DNA of 64,000 nt, from the NCBI GenBank assembly GCA_016713325.1, contig JADJPJ010000006.1, forward strand, positions 248,001 through 312,000, read 5' to 3'. Made by a program: the position numbers and the translations under genes. Below the pieces are notes generated by a model, which ran no database searches, had not been told where the DNA came from, and saw only the letters and a list, made by a program, of their open reading frames with translations. Positions 43,894 to 55,978 of this stretch are shown here, piece after piece. Positions within the stretch are counted from its first letter, which is position 1; every line of letters starts with the position of its first letter. Origin of the DNA: Candidatus Flexifilum affinis. Its GTDB lineage: Bacteria > Chloroflexota > Anaerolineae > Aggregatilineales > Phototrophicaceae.

Positions 43894-46806
43894 ATGCGCT
43901 CGAAAGAAAATGGTCTATCGAGGCTGATACAGTGGCTCGTCATCGTTGGCATGCCCATCGTCTTTACGGCATGCACCCCCCAGTCCGACAGTCAGAATCG
44001 CGCCGCATCGACGGCCCTCCCCGTCGCCGAGAGCGCCCAGGCTGCGACAGAGCCAGCTCAACCAGCCATTGAAGTGACCGCTGAGTCGTTCGGGCACCCG
44101 CCTGCGCAGGATGACATCGCCCGTCAGTATGCCAAGGCGAGTATCCTGGTCCAGGAAGGTGAAACACTGCGCTTCGATGTCACCATCCCCGACGAAGCGG
44201 AGTTCACATTCGCCTTCGACGTTGCCACGCCATCCGAGTCTAGAATTCCTGAAGGGCAGCTCCGCATCGATGGCGAAATTCCCATCGCCGATATGCAGCG
44301 CTTCGTCTTCCCGATCTTCTATCGCAGCGACGGTGAGGCGTTTCTGAAAGACCGCTACGGTAACGACGCGCTTGTCAATCAGGTGCGCGACGTCCGCTGG
44401 TCCAGAGCCGTAGCCCGGGATGTCGATTTCAGCCAGCCCTATCCGCTTCGCATCCCTCTGACCTCCGGCGAGCATCAGATCGAGCTCACACTGACCGAAG
44501 GCACGTTGTACCTGGGCAGCGTCTATCTCATCCCGTTCTCGCCGTATTCCTCCTACGATCAGTATCTGGCGTCGCAGCCCGGGCCAGACACCACCGACTT
44601 CCAGCTCACGCTTGAAGCGGAGCAGCCGACCTTCAAGAACGATACATCCGTCCGCCCGTCCGCCAATCGCAGCCTCACGGTGACGCCATACGACACCTAC
44701 CTTCTGCTGATGAATACCCTGGGTGGTGAGAGCTGGATCAAGAGCGGCAGCGGCGCGTACTACGAATTCACGGTCCCGGCCGATGGTTTCTACACGCTGA
44801 CGTTCCGCTCGCTCCAGAACACTCGCAGCAACTTCACGGTCTTCCGGCGCATCACCCTCAATGGCGAAGTGCCGTTCGAGGAATTCAACGCGGTCCCGTT
44901 CGCCTATTCCGCGGACTGGGTCGACGTCATGATGCCCTACAAAGTTTTCCTGCGTGAGGGTGTCAACATCCTGGGCGTCGAAGCGACCAATTCCCCCTAT
45001 TTTCGGGCCATCGAGACCATTCAGCAGTCCCTGCTGGACATCAACGAACTGGCCCTCGAGATCCGGAAGCTGACCGGCAATCAGCGCGATCCGTTCAAGG
45101 AATGGGTCATCTCTGATTACATTCCCGACATTCGTGACCGCCTGAACACCATTGCCCAGAACCTGATTGACGATCAGTATCTGCTGCGGGCAATCGATCA
45201 GAGCGGCGCTTCGCCAGAGTCGCTGACCTACCAGATGGCGATCGATAATCTGCTCTTCCTCAACGAGGACCCGGACAAAATCCCGGTGTTCATGGGCCGT
45301 TTTTCCGAAGGCAGCGGCTCGGCGTCGGGCCTTCTCGGGACGCTCCTGCCCCTGCTGCAAAATCAGCCTCTGGCGCTCGATAAAATCGTTGTCCACTCGC
45401 CCGACATTGTGCCTCAGACGCCTGGCGTGTCGATCGTGACTTCGGTGGCCGAAGACTTCAAGCGCTTCGTCCAGTCCTTCCAGCCAGACCCGTACCAGAC
45501 GATCGGCGCCGCCAAAGACGAGCTGGAAGTCTGGGTCAACCGCCCTAGGCAGTACGTAAATCTGCTGCAAATGATGGCCGATGCCTACTTCACGTCGGAG
45601 ACGGGAATTCGCGTCAAGTTCTCCATCATGCCCGATGAGGCGAAGCTGATCCTGGCGAATGCCGCAGACATTCAGCCCGACATCGCTTTGGGGGTCAGCA
45701 CCGACAAACCGTATGAGCTTGCCATCCGCAACGCACTCTACGATTTGCGCAGCTTCGACGACTTCGATTCGTTCATCCACATCTATTCCCCCGGCGCGCT
45801 GCTCGGCTACATCATCAATGAATCAGTCTACGCCATCCCGGAGACCCAGGACTGCTGGGTGACATTCTACCGCCAGGACATCCTCGATTCGCTGGGGATG
45901 CCGGTGCCGGAGACATGGACTGAAGTCATCGAGATTCTGCCGGAATTACAGCGCTACGGCATGAACTACAACACGCTGCTGTCAAGCGGCGCCGGCCAGA
46001 AAAACTACATCACCACCGCGCCGTACCTGTTCAACGCCGGAGCGCCGCTTTACAGCGACGGCGGTTTCGCGACCGGCCTGCAAAGCGAAGAGGCGATCTC
46101 CGGCATTCGATTCATGGCGGAGAGCTTCACCATCTATGGCATGCCGCTGACCACGGCCAGCTTCTATCAGGAGTTCCGCTATGGCACGGTGCCGATTGGC
46201 GTCTCCAACATCATCGAGACCTACGTCAAGCTGACAACGGCGGCCCCGGAAATCGGCGGGCTGTGGAATATCGCACCCTACCCGGCGACGGTCCTCGCGG
46301 ATGGCACCGAAAACCGCTATACCACGGGTTCAGCGCAGACCAGCCTCATGTTCCGAAATACCGACAAACCTCAGGAAGGTTGGGAATTCCTGAAGTGGTG
46401 GATGTCTACCGAAACTCAGGTGGAATTCGCGGAGCAGCTTGTGCTGAACTATGGACGCGAATACATGTGGTTCTCCGCGAACCTGGAGGCGCTAAATTTC
46501 ACAGACATTCCGGAGGAGCACAGGGAGATCATCCTGGATCAGTGGCAGTGGCTGCAAGAGCCCGTGCGCCTGCCAGGCAGCTACATGCAGGAGCGCGAAC
46601 TGAGCAACATCTGGAATCGGATCGTCTTCAATGGACTCAACCCGCGCGTCGCGATTGACCGTTCCATCATTGCCATCAACCGCGAAATCACGCGCAAGAT
46701 GGAGGAGTTTGGCTATCTGCAGGATGGCGTGCGGGTCCGCGAATTCAGCATCCCAACGATCGAGACTGTAAGAGCGTGGATGGAAAATGCAGACGGAAAT
46801 CAGTAG
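43894..46806 (+). CDS. large sugar-binding lipoprotein with N-terminal beta-sandwich modules
   Basis: 970 aa from ATG 43894 (GGAG 8 bases upstream). A type II signal peptide ends in VFTAC with Cys27, so it is membrane-anchored. Residues about 60-360 look like two carbohydrate-binding-type beta-sandwiches ([40 protein letters not shown]). A helical linker covers about 370-440. Residues about 545-930 are a family-1 solute-binding domain ([40 protein letters not shown]). Similar double-size binding proteins occur in Firmicutes operons with YIP1 and DUF5696 genes. It overlaps the next permease by 20 bases. It may capture long chains before handing them to the permease. Confidence 0.88.
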   Translation: MRSKENGLSRLIQWLVIVGMPIVFTACTPQSDSQNRAASTALPVAESAQAATEPAQPAIEVTAESFGHPPAQDDIARQYAKASILVQEGETLRFDVTIPDEAEFTFAFDVATPSESRIPEGQLRIDGEIPIADMQRFVFPIFYRSDGEAFLKDRYGNDALVNQVRDVRWSRAVARDVDFSQPYPLRIPLTSGEHQIELTLTEGTLYLGSVYLIPFSPYSSYDQYLASQPGPDTTDFQLTLEAEQPTFKNDTSVRPSANRSLTVTPYDTYLLLMNTLGGESWIKSGSGAYYEFTVPADGFYTLTFRSLQNTRSNFTVFRRITLNGEVPFEEFNAVPFAYSADWVDVMMPYKVFLREGVNILGVEATNSPYFRAIETIQQSLLDINELALEIRKLTGNQRDPFKEWVISDYIPDIRDRLNTIAQNLIDDQYLLRAIDQSGASPESLTYQMAIDNLLFLNEDPDKIPVFMGRFSEGSGSASGLLGTLLPLLQNQPLALDKIVVHSPDIVPQTPGVSIVTSVAEDFKRFVQSFQPDPYQTIGAAKDELEVWVNRPRQYVNLLQMMADAYFTSETGIRVKFSIMPDEAKLILANAADIQPDIALGVSTDKPYELAIRNALYDLRSFDDFDSFIHIYSPGALLGYIINESVYAIPETQDCWVTFYRQDILDSLGMPVPETWTEVIEILPELQRYGMNYNTLLSSGAGQKNYITTAPYLFNAGAPLYSDGGFATGLQSEEAISGIRFMAESFTIYGMPLTTASFYQEFRYGTVPIGVSNIIETYVKLTTAAPEIGGLWNIAPYPATVLADGTENRYTTGSAQTSLMFRNTDKPQEGWEFLKWWMSTETQVEFAEQLVLNYGREYMWFSANLEALNFTDIPEEHREIILDQWQWLQEPVRLPGSYMQERELSNIWNRIVFNGLNPRVAIDRSIIAINREITRKMEEFGYLQDGVRVREFSIPTIETVRAWMENADGNQ

Positions 46807-47752
46807 CGAAAGCGCCATTCGGATTGTCGCAGAACCACGCGCAGGGCTAGGCCAGACCTTCCGGTACTGGCTCAACAAAGAAGGCGGCGCCTATGCCTTC
46901 CTATTCCCCTATGCGCTGCTCTTCATCACCTTCATCATCATTCCGGTATTGGCTGCCATCCTGCTCTCCTTCACGTTTTTCGACGCCGTGCAGTCGCCCC
47001 GCTTCATCGGCCTCGACAATTACATTTCCCTGATCACGCAGGATGATACGTTCATGAAGTACGTCCTGCCGAACACGATCCAGTTCGCCGTGATCGTAGG
47101 ACCGGGGGGCTATGCGTTCGCCTTCCTGCTGGCCTGGATTCTGGCGCAGCTTCCCAGGCTTCCCAGGACGATATTCGCTCTGATTCTTTACTCCCCTTCC
47201 ATGACCGCTGGAGTGGCAATGGCGGTTGTCTGGAAAACGCTCTTCAGCGGCGACCAGACGGGCTATCTGAACAGCTTCCTGATGGGCATGGGTCTCCTTC
47301 AGGAGCCTATACAGTGGCTGCAATCGCCGCAGTACCTGATGCCCATCATGATCATCGTCACGCTGTGGAGCAGTATGGGCATTGGCTTTCTGGCGATGCT
47401 GGCGGGCATCCTGGAGATCAGCCCCGACCTGTACGAGGCCGCAGCCATGGACGGGTTGAGCAGCCGCTTGCAGGAAATCTTCTACATCACCATTCCCTCC
47501 ATGAAACCGCAAATGTTGTTTGGCGCGGTGATGTCGATCGTCGGCACGTTCCAGGCTGGAGCCATCGGGGTGACGCTTTCCGGCGCCAACCCAACCCCGC
47601 AGTATGCCGGGCAGCTCATCGTCAACCATATCGAGGATTATGGCTTTCTGCGCTACGAAATGGGTTACGCCGCAGCCGTATCGGTTGTTCTGCTGCTGAT
47701 GGTGCTGTTCTTCTCTCGTGTCGCAACTCGCCTGTTCGCAAGTGAGACGTGA
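46787..47752 (+). CDS. carbohydrate ABC transporter permease, LplB/MalF-like (pair 1)
   Basis: 321 aa with about six transmembrane helices, starting with [20 protein letters not shown]. The EAA loop that contacts the ATPase is [18 protein letters not shown]. It overlaps the preceding lipoprotein gene by 20 bases and is followed 7 bases later by its partner. No ATPase gene is in the cassette, so a shared MsmX/UgpC-type ATPase encoded elsewhere must drive it (established for many CUT1 systems, inferred here). Confidence 0.94.
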   Translation: MQTEISSESAIRIVAEPRAGLGQTFRYWLNKEGGAYAFLFPYALLFITFIIIPVLAAILLSFTFFDAVQSPRFIGLDNYISLITQDDTFMKYVLPNTIQFAVIVGPGGYAFAFLLAWILAQLPRLPRTIFALILYSPSMTAGVAMAVVWKTLFSGDQTGYLNSFLMGMGLLQEPIQWLQSPQYLMPIMIIVTLWSSMGIGFLAMLAGILEISPDLYEAAAMDGLSSRLQEIFYITIPSMKPQMLFGAVMSIVGTFQAGAIGVTLSGANPTPQYAGQLIVNHIEDYGFLRYEMGYAAAVSVVLLLMVLFFSRVATRLFASET

Positions 47753-47759
47753 GTAGACC

Positions 47760-48680
47760 ATGGTCAACCACTGGTTTAGCCGGTACACGGGCGTTCGAAA
47801 TCGAGGGATCAACCCGCAGGGCTTTCACGTCAGCCAGATCAAATTCTATGTGCTGTTGATTCCCCTGTCGGCGATCATGCTGCTGCCGATCATCTACATT
47901 GTCGCCAGCGCTTTCAAGCCGCCGGACGAACTCTTCGCGTTTCCGCCGCGTTTGTTCGTCGTGAACCCGACGTTCAAGAACTTCATCGATCTGTTCTCGA
48001 AATTATCAACTTCCGGCATACCCGTCAGCCGCTACCTGTTCAACAGCATCCTGATCACGACGATCACGGTTGTCGCATCCGTTCTCGTCTCCAGCGCGGG
48101 GGCGTACGCGCTGTCCAAGAAGCGCTTCAAACTCAAGCAGTTCCTCTTCACTGTCAACAGCGTCGCGCTGATGTTTGTACCGATCGCCGTCATCATCCCG
48201 CGCTTTCTGGTGATCGAAAGGCTGGGACTGCTCAACACGTTCTGGGTCCATGTCCTGCCCGTGCTGGCGCTTCCGGTGGGGCTCTTTCTGCTCAAGCAGT
48301 TCATCGACGGCATCCCCGACGACGTGATCGAGGCGGCGCAGATTGATGGCGCCACCGACTGGCGCATCTACTGGGGCATCATCCTGCCGATGATTCGCCC
48401 CGCCCTGGCGACGATCGCCATTCTGACATTCCAGGCAGCCTGGAACAACGCCGAGATCTCCACGCTCTACATCAACAGTGAGAGCATGAGAACGCTGGCG
48501 TTCTATCTCGGCACGCTCACCGCTGCCACGGCCACCGCCACGACGACGACCGCGACCTCGGTGGCGGGCCAGGGCATTGCGGCGGCCGCGGCACTGATCA
48601 TGTTCCTACCCAATCTGATCATGTTCATCATCCTTCAAGGTCAGGTGATGAGCACCATGTCGCACTCGGGGCTGAAATGA
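47760..48680 (+). CDS. carbohydrate ABC transporter permease, LplC/MalG-like (pair 1)
   Basis: 306 aa. Six predicted helices begin at [20 protein letters not shown]. The EAA loop reads [20 protein letters not shown]. An unusual [16 protein letters not shown] stretch near residues 258-275 precedes the last helix. Its stop overlaps the ATG of the NHL-YIP1 gene (ATGA at 48677-48680), which shows that the membrane protein is translated with the importer. Confidence 0.94.
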   Translation: MVNHWFSRYTGVRNRGINPQGFHVSQIKFYVLLIPLSAIMLLPIIYIVASAFKPPDELFAFPPRLFVVNPTFKNFIDLFSKLSTSGIPVSRYLFNSILITTITVVASVLVSSAGAYALSKKRFKLKQFLFTVNSVALMFVPIAVIIPRFLVIERLGLLNTFWVHVLPVLALPVGLFLLKQFIDGIPDDVIEAAQIDGATDWRIYWGIILPMIRPALATIAILTFQAAWNNAEISTLYINSESMRTLAFYLGTLTAATATATTTTATSVAGQGIAAAAALIMFLPNLIMFIILQGQVMSTMSHSGLK

Positions 48681-50689
48681 AAAGGTCACTGCCGATCCTG
48701 TTCATTCTCCTCATCGGGCTGCTGGTCACAGCGGTGCCGCTGACGGCGCTTGCGCCTTACACCACCTACACCCTGGGTCCCGGCTTGTTCTTCTGGCCTT
48801 CGCAGGACGCCTACACGCCGGTCGACGAAGTTGACCTTCCCGTGTCAAGCCCGGAGGAGATGTTCCTCGCCCCAGATGGTTCCTTATACGTGGCCGATAC
48901 CGGCAACGGGCGGATTGTCCGGCTCGACTCGGAATTCCAGATCGCCGCCGAGTATGGCCAGGGTCTTTTGCAATCGCCCACCGGACTGTTCGTGGACGAA
49001 GATGGCACGCTCTACGTTGCCGACGCCAAGAAGAATACGGTCGTCATTCTGGATGCAGATGGCAACCTGATCAACGAATTTGGCCATCCGTCGGAGCCAC
49101 TGTTTGGGCAGAATCGTACCTTCCTGCCGCGCAAAATCATCGTGGATGCGCGCAAAAACCTCTATATTGTCAGCGAAGGCTCGGTGGATGGACTGGTCAT
49201 GATGAACATCGACGGCCATTTCATCGGTTATTTCGGAGCCAATTCAGCCGACATGTCCCTCAAGATGATTCTGCAGCGGATGTTTCTCACTCAGGAACAA
49301 CTGGAGCAGTTCATCAGGAACGAAGCAGCCTCCCCTTCGAACCTCACCATCGACCACCAATCGCTTATTTACACGGTGACCGCCGGAACGGACTGGAGCA
49401 AGAGCGTCAGCAAATTCACCATCTCTGGCAAAAACCTCTTTGACTGGGTTCTGGGTTCCTTGACCTTTCGCGATATCGACGTCAGCAGCAATGGCCTTCT
49501 CGTCGCAGTGGATGCAAACGGCATCATCTACGAGTATGACCTGAATGGATGGCTCCTGTTCGGCTTTGGCGGCCTTGACAGAGGCGATCAGCGACTTGGC
49601 CTGCTCAGCAATCCTACCGCCATCGAGCGTGTAGGAGACGATCTGTACGTGCTGGACAAAGACAAGAACGCCATCGTCACCTATCGAGTGACGGATTTTG
49701 CCAGAACTGTCCACGACGGCGTGCGTCTCTACATGGATGGCTTCTACGCGGAAGCCCGTCCCTACTTCGAGGATGTGCTGAACTACAACGGTCTGTTCAT
49801 TCTGGCGTATCGAGCCATTGCCGACGCCTACTTCAAAGAGGGGGATTATTCGAACGCCCTCCAATACTTCCGCTACGCCGAAAGCCGAGGCGGTTACTCC
49901 GACTCCTTCTGGGAGCTGCGCAACGCGGTCTTGCAGCGGTCACTGAGCAGCGCGCTGGGGGTCCTGTTCTTCGGTTGGATCGGTTTCAGCGTCTTCACAC
50001 GCCTGGAACGTCGCAACAACTGGCTTGACCCACTGCGTCACCGACTGCGGGAAGCGCAGAAGTTCCGTTTGGTCGACGATTTCGCATTCATGTTCCGGTT
50101 CATCAAAAAGCCCGTCGACAGTTTCTATTACATCAAACACAACCTGCGCGGCAGCCTGCTCTTCGCGTTGCTGATCTACGCCTGGGTCGTGATCGTGCGC
50201 GTGGTTTCGCTCTATGTCACCGGGTTTGTCTTCAGTCCTTTCTCCACTTCGTGGCAAATCCAGATTGAGACGGAGATCGCCTACACGGTTCTGCCGCTTT
50301 TGATGTGGAACGTCGCCAACTATCTGATCGCCACCATCAGCGACGGTGAGGGCCGGCTGCGCCACGTCTTCATCGGCAGCGCTTACAGCCTTTTCCCATA
50401 CACCCTCTTTGGCCTGCCGGTCGCCCTGATTTCCAACCTGCTGACGCTGAATGAAGCGTTCGTCTACAGCTTCTCCACACAGCTCATGTGGTTTTGGACC
50501 GGGATCATGCTCTTCATCATGGTCAAGGAGATTCACAACTACTCGATATCCGAGACTATCCGGAACATTCTGACGACCCTCTTCACGATGGCGCTGTTCC
50601 TGCTGACCGCCTACATCCTCTACGTGCTCTTCAATCAGCTCTACGAGTTCGTCCTGGCCATCGTTCGGGAGGTCGGTCTTCGTGCCTAA
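48677..50689 (+). CDS. NHL beta-propeller - TPR - YIP1 membrane protein
   Basis: 670 aa. Residues 1-27 are a signal anchor. Residues about 45-330 are NHL-type propeller repeats ([40 protein letters not shown]), expected outside. Residues about 345-405 resemble a TPR pair ([40 protein letters not shown]). A helix at about 425-440 crosses the membrane, and a YIP1-type domain (about 470-665) has four to five helices. It is translationally coupled on both sides to importer genes. Its function is unknown; as a fixed partner of the importer it may be a scaffold or substrate sensor (inference). Confidence 0.88.
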   Translation: MKRSLPILFILLIGLLVTAVPLTALAPYTTYTLGPGLFFWPSQDAYTPVDEVDLPVSSPEEMFLAPDGSLYVADTGNGRIVRLDSEFQIAAEYGQGLLQSPTGLFVDEDGTLYVADAKKNTVVILDADGNLINEFGHPSEPLFGQNRTFLPRKIIVDARKNLYIVSEGSVDGLVMMNIDGHFIGYFGANSADMSLKMILQRMFLTQEQLEQFIRNEAASPSNLTIDHQSLIYTVTAGTDWSKSVSKFTISGKNLFDWVLGSLTFRDIDVSSNGLLVAVDANGIIYEYDLNGWLLFGFGGLDRGDQRLGLLSNPTAIERVGDDLYVLDKDKNAIVTYRVTDFARTVHDGVRLYMDGFYAEARPYFEDVLNYNGLFILAYRAIADAYFKEGDYSNALQYFRYAESRGGYSDSFWELRNAVLQRSLSSALGVLFFGWIGFSVFTRLERRNNWLDPLRHRLREAQKFRLVDDFAFMFRFIKKPVDSFYYIKHNLRGSLLFALLIYAWVVIVRVVSLYVTGFVFSPFSTSWQIQIETEIAYTVLPLLMWNVANYLIATISDGEGRLRHVFIGSAYSLFPYTLFGLPVALISNLLTLNEAFVYSFSTQLMWFWTGIMLFIMVKEIHNYSISETIRNILTTLFTMALFLLTAYILYVLFNQLYEFVLAIVREVGLRA

Positions 50690-52880
50690 CATCAACCTCC
50701 TCGCAGCGCAGCATGCAGCTCACGGCCGCGATCGTGCGGCATTTCTGCTGATGTTCCTGCTCCTGGCGATTCTCGTGCTCCCTGCGGGGACCGCCGAAGC
50801 GGACACGGTCCGCGCACAGGAGGTCCCGGCCTCCTACGAGATGATCGCGGAAAATGACGCCTTCCAACTCTACGTCGACTCTTCAACCCTGGCATTCAAA
50901 CTCCTGGACAAGCGCAGCAACTATCTCTGGCATTCGGGCATCGACGAACCGATTGAAGGCGACCGGCTGAACACCTCGTGGCGGGCGTTTGCCCAAAGCG
51001 GCATCAGCATCTAATATCTCGACAACCGAGCGATCAATAAGCGGATATCGATCGCCAACGCGACACACACCCTGGAAGTGACACCTATCGAGCAGGGTGT
51101 TTCGGCGCAGTTGACCTTCCAGGACTTTGGCATCAGCCTCGGAATCAGCCTTCAGCTTGAAGCCGACGGCGTGCGCGTCGAGGTGCCCTTTGAGTCCCTT
51201 CGTGAAGAAAACCCGGACTTCCGACTTGGACGCCTGTACCTGTATCCGTTCCTTGGTGCAACGCGCGGCGGGAGCGTGCCGGGCTACATGCTTATGCCCG
51301 ACGGCAGCGGCAGCCTGATCCGCTTTGCCGATTCAACCAAAGCCCAGAACATGTTCTACGGCCGTTACTACGGAGCTGACCTGGGCATGACGGCCATTAT
51401 GCCCTGGGACCCGGAAGTCATTAGTCCACAGCAGATCTCCTATCCGGTCTTTGGCATCGCGCACACCGATGAGCAGAGCGCATTCCTCTCGGTCGTCGAA
51501 CAAGGTGCCGCCTATGGTGAGGTGCAGGTCCATCCGGCAGGCATCATCACCAACTTCAATTTCATCCACCACGCGTTCATTTATGCCGAAACCTATTTCC
51601 AGGCGACCAACCGTTCCGGCGCGGGCGTGACGACCATTCAACGGCAGCCCAACACCTTCGACGCTGTAGTCCACTACCGCTTCCTGACCGGCGACGAGTC
51701 GAACTACGTCGGCATGGCGCACAGCTATCGCCAGTTCCTGATCGACGGTGGCGGCTTGCGCACGGACGAGTTCGCGAACCCGGACATCGGCGTGCGTCTG
51801 GAATTCTTGGGGGGCGACAAGGAGAAAATCCTGTTGTGGTTCCGCTTCATTTCGATGACGACTATCCGTCAGATGAGCGAGATCCTTGCGGGATTGCAGC
51901 TTCCGAACCCCGAGGTCATCTACTACGGCTGGCAGCCCTACGGCGCGACCAACATGCCGCCCACCTCGATGGCGATGGAAGGCGCGCTCGGCAGTGTGGA
52001 CGACCTGCGTGCGCTGGCGGAAAGCATTGAGACAAGCGGGGGACATTTCTCGCTTTATCTCGATCCGCAATCTGCGCTGCGCGATGAACCCGGTTACTCG
52101 ATGCGTTTCGACCTGGCCATGGCCATCACCAGTGACAACTTGAGAGGCTACGTTCGCTATCCCAACTACTATCTCAACGACCAGGCCGTGCGCGCACGCT
52201 TTTCATCCCTCTCCGCCGATGTGACGTCGCAACTGCCGGCCGGCCTGGCGCTCGACAGCATCGGCTGGACGCTCTACAGCGACTATCGAGAGCGGAGCCC
52301 TGTCAGCCGTGAAACCGCCATTCAAAGCTACCAGGCCCTGCTGAGCGAAACGCCTCTGCGACTGGGTTTCTACCGGCCCAACGCCTACCTCTTCGGGCTG
52401 ACGCATGCCTACTACGATATGCCGCTAGGCGACAACGGCTACGTCTATACCTCTGAGCCAGTGCCTTTCCTGCCGATCGTCCTGGCGGGCCACGTGCCCT
52501 ACTATGGTGGGGCCATCAATTTCTCTTCCAACCGTCAGGATGACCTGCTGCGCCACGTGGAGTACGGGATCTATCCTTCGTTCTTCCTGACGGAGGAACC
52601 TACGGCGAACATGCTTAATACCCCCTCCTTCTGGATTTACACCTCGTCCTACGCCCAATGGGGTGAGCCTATCCGGGAAACGTACGCATGGATGAACGCG
52701 CTGCTCGCCCCAGTGCGCGGCCAGGAAATCGTCGCGCATGAAGAACTGGCCGACGGCGTATTTGCCACGACCTATGCGAACGGACGGCAAATCATCGTCA
52801 ACTACACCGACCGGACCTTCGAACAGGGTGAGATTACGGTCGAGGCGAAAAACGCTGTGCTTCTGGAGAATAGCCTATGA
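50682..52880 (+). CDS. DUF5696-type secreted protein, interrupted by an in-frame stop
   Basis: 732 codons from GTG 50682 (GGGAGG upstream; overlaps the previous gene by 8 bases). A signal peptide ([20 protein letters not shown]) is followed by a beta domain. The DUF5696 hallmark is [15 protein letters not shown] with [11 protein letters not shown], and a TIM-barrel-like part contains [14 protein letters not shown] and [14 protein letters not shown]. Codon 111 is TAA (51012-51014), with the same frame continuing [20 protein letters not shown] directly after it. This is a single substitution or a real nonsense mutation, not a frameshift. The role is unknown; the fold hints at a retaining-glycosidase-like surface protein. 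Its end overlaps the next permease by 4 bases. Confidence 0.85.
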
Positions 52881-53764
52881 CCGACCGCCGCCCTGTCCGC
52901 CGCGAGATCAGTCTCCGCGCCCGCGAAGCTCTGCATGGCTACGGCTTTATCCTGCTGTGGATAATCGGTTTCGCGATCTTCACGCTGCTGCCACTGGGCG
53001 AGACCCTGAACTACAGCCTCAACCGCGTCACGGTGACGACGGACAGCATCAAACTGGACTTCGTGGAGTGGGCCAACTATACCCGTGCTCTGTTCACCGA
53101 TCCCAACTTTGTCGAACTGCTGGTGGGCTACACCATCGAGACTCTGGTGTCTGTGCCCATCGTGCTGATTTTCGCGATGATCATCGCGCTGTTCCTCAAC
53201 CAGAAGTTCAGGTTCAAAGGGCTGTTTCGAGTCATCTTCTTTCTACCCATCGTCATCACCAGCGGGCCGGTCATCAAAGAACTGACCGCCCAGGGGGCCG
53301 CCTCAGCGCCAGGCATTGCCGACCTCCCTGCCGTCGTCGACTTTCTGACAGAGCTGCCGCGCGCGTTGCGGAGCCCGGTCGAATACCTGCTCACCTCGTT
53401 CATCCTGATCCTGTGGTTTTCCGGTGTGCAGATCCTCATCTACCTGGCAAGCCTGCAAAAGATCGACCGCAGCATCTACGAGGCAGCGGCCATCGATGGC
53501 GCGTCGAGTTGGGAGATTTTCTGGAAGATCATCCTGCCCTCGCTGTCGACGGTGACGGTGGTCAACGCGATGTACACCATCGTGACCCTGTCGCATTTCT
53601 CCGAGAACAAGGTGATCCTCTACATCAAGGATCAGACCTTTGATTCTCTGGGTGGTTTTGGTTACGCCAGCGCCATGGCCTTCATCTACTTCGCGGTGAT
53701 GCTCCTCCTGCTGGGGATCGTCATCTTCTTCCTGAGGCAGTGGGCAAGGAGAGGATCACGATGA
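52877..53764 (+). CDS. carbohydrate ABC transporter permease, LplB/MalF-like (pair 2)
   Basis: 295 aa, starting at the ATGA overlap with the DUF5696 gene. The first helix is [20 protein letters not shown]. The EAA loop reads [20 protein letters not shown]. It differs clearly from the pair 1 permease and carries an extra external segment (residues about 140-175, [15 protein letters not shown]). This second permease pair within one operon implies either a second heterodimer or a four-permease assembly with the YIP1 protein. Confidence 0.93.
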   Translation: MTDRRPVRREISLRAREALHGYGFILLWIIGFAIFTLLPLGETLNYSLNRVTVTTDSIKLDFVEWANYTRALFTDPNFVELLVGYTIETLVSVPIVLIFAMIIALFLNQKFRFKGLFRVIFFLPIVITSGPVIKELTAQGAASAPGIADLPAVVDFLTELPRALRSPVEYLLTSFILILWFSGVQILIYLASLQKIDRSIYEAAAIDGASSWEIFWKIILPSLSTVTVVNAMYTIVTLSHFSENKVILYIKDQTFDSLGGFGYASAMAFIYFAVMLLLLGIVIFFLRQWARRGSR

Positions 53765-54701
53765 CTCAGATCCTCCATCATCCGTTCGCCGAGCAGGTGC
53801 GCGGTCTCCTATTCGGCAGCCGTGCCCGACGCGGCCTGGCGTTCACCGTCGCCCTTTATGCCCTGCTGATTGCCATCGGATTTGTCTATCTTCAGCCGCT
53901 GCTCTTCATGTTTATCAACAGCATGAAGACCCTGGGGACTTACTCAACCCGATGGTCCAGTGGGTGCCTACGGAGCTGTATCTTGGAAATTACGAAAAGG
54001 GCCTGCGTGTACTAAGTTATTCCGACAGCCTGGTGTCGTCCATATTGATCAGCGTCATCCCCTCGCTGATTCAGACATTCGTTGCTTCCCTGGTCGGCTA
54101 CGGGTTGGCCCGCTACCGCTTCCCCGGCAAAGCGCTCGTCTTCGCGCTTCTGCTCGCCACCTTCATCATCCCGCCGCAAAACATTGTCATCCCGCAAATG
54201 CTGAGGTATCGCGAACTCGGGCTGCTGGGCAACCCGCTCGCGCTCATCCTTCCGGCACTGCTCGGTCAGGGCTATCGAAGCGCCATCTTCATCCTGATTT
54301 TCTATCAGACGTTTACCACCCTCCCGAAAGTGCTGGAGGAATCGGCACGTCTGGACGGCGCATCGGATCTGCGCATCTTCTTCACCATTGCCCTACCCAC
54401 AGCGATTCCGGCGTACATCGTCTCGTTCATCTTCTCGACCGTCTGGTACTGGAACGAGACGTTCCTGACCTCGGTGTATCTCGAAGGCGGCGTGAGCACC
54501 CTGCCGATGCAGCTTTCGAGATTCACGCAGGCCTACGAGAACCTGTATCCGCCGGGCACGGTCAACATCTTCGATCGCCTGAACGAGGCGGTCAAGATGA
54601 GCGGCACCTTCCTGAACATTCTGCCGCTGCTGGTCATGTACTTCGTCTTGCAGCGTTGGTTCGTCGAATCGGTGGAGATGACGGGCATCACCGGAGAATA
54701 A
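53761..54701 (+). CDS. carbohydrate ABC transporter permease, LplC/MalG-like (pair 2; one frameshift)
   Basis: About 313 residues after repair; ATG 53761 overlaps the previous stop. The N-terminal part includes the helix ALLIAIGFVYLQPLLFMFIN. The frame breaks at about 53938, where one G appears lost from GGGG (NSMKTLG then DLLNPMVQWVPTEL in the next frame). The EAA loop is LEESARLDGASDLRIFFTIA. It ends the cassette; the 186 bases that follow hold no gene before LacI-2. Confidence 0.92.
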
Positions 54702-54887
54702 CCTGGATTGGCCCTATAGATCTTCGAGCGCTGCGCTGGCTCATGCCTGTGTCGATGGTGGGACACGCGTGAAAGCAGAGGTCCGCACAGGATGGCGTCC
54801 GAAGGGAGCATGCTGCCATCCTGTATAATACGCGGAGAAACCGTGTTCGTCGCCTGAGCCGGTGGATTTCTCCGAGAGGGTTCCGTC

Positions 54888-55920
54888 GTGTCTTCTAAAG
54901 TAACCATTTACGATATTGCCCGCGAGGCGCAAGTATCGGTCGCCACAGTCTCTCGCATCCTCACGGGCAGCGCGCCTGTAAACCCAGAGACAAAAGAGAA
55001 GGTCGAAGCAGTTCTCCAGAAATACGCCTTCCGTCCAAACCGCGCCGCACGAAATCTCTCCTATCAACGCTCCACCATGATTGGTGTCATCCTACCTGAT
55101 ATCACCAATCCGTTTTTCTCGACCCTGTTTGCCGAGATGCAGCGCCACGCCATTGCCAGGGACTATTCGCTCCTGCTGTTCAATGCAATGAACAACCTTG
55201 CCCTGGAATCGGACGGGCTGGCGTATCTCTCACGCCATCAGGTGGATGGTCTGATTTTTCTTGGCGGCCGGGTCAACGAGGTCACTCCACCGCTGGAGTA
55301 CCAGAAGGAGATCGCCGCGGTTTCGTCAAAGGTCCCTACTGTCATCGTGAACGGCAGTATGCCGAATATCAGCGCGGTCACCATCTGCACCGACGAGCAA
55401 TCGGGCATCGCTCAGGTGGTCGACTATCTGGCCGGCCTGGGACACCGGCGCATCGCTTTCCTGGGAGGAAGCGATCACATCACCGTCACACGCAACCGCC
55501 AACACGCCTTTCGCGAAGAAGTGGCCCGACTTGGTCTCACCGTGCACGACCATTGGCTGATCACCGACGGCTTTTCCATCGAAAGTGGTGAGAAAGCGAT
55601 GGAAGCGCTCCTGGAGGTTCCGGACCAGCCCACGGCCGTGATCGCCATTAACGATCTGGTCGCGCTGGGTATCCTGAAAGCAGCGCGGCGGCATCATATT
55701 GACGTTCCCAGGGATCTCTCGCTGGTCGGATTCGATGATGTGTACCTCACCTCGGTTTCCAGCCCGGAGCTCACCAGCGTCAGCCACAACTATGAAGCGT
55801 TCGGGCGCGTGATCGTGGAAACCATCATCAAGCGGATCAAAAGCGAGGAAACCCCCTCAGTCGATTCAGGTTCCCATGCAGTTGGTCATTCGCGACTCCT
55901 GTCTGCCCCCTGCCAGTTAA
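54888..55920 (+). CDS. LacI-family transcriptional regulator (LacI-2; frameshift near its end)
   Basis: About 343 residues from GTG 54888 (GAGAGGG upstream). The DNA-binding domain is TIYDIAREAQVSVATVSRIL with hinge RPNRAARNLS, followed by a sugar-binding domain (MIGVILPDITNPFFSTLFAE; NDLVALGILKAARRHHIDVP; LSLVGFDDVYLTSVSSPELT). Near 55865 two bases seem lost; the family-typical end VPMQLVIRDSCLPPAS follows in another frame and stops at 55918-55920. It lies just upstream of the second CUT1 locus, whose promoter carries a 28-base palindrome that is its probable operator. Confidence 0.93.
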
Positions 55921-55978
55921 CCCCGCCCTCTTCATTCATTCAAACCGAATCTGACCGGCGCGGCCGCATCAGAAGTTG

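Noticed and set aside
43915..45780. 621-codon open frame on the minus strand
   Set aside because: It lies wholly opposite the large binding lipoprotein, has no domain I recognise and shows antisense codon bias typical of GC-rich DNA.
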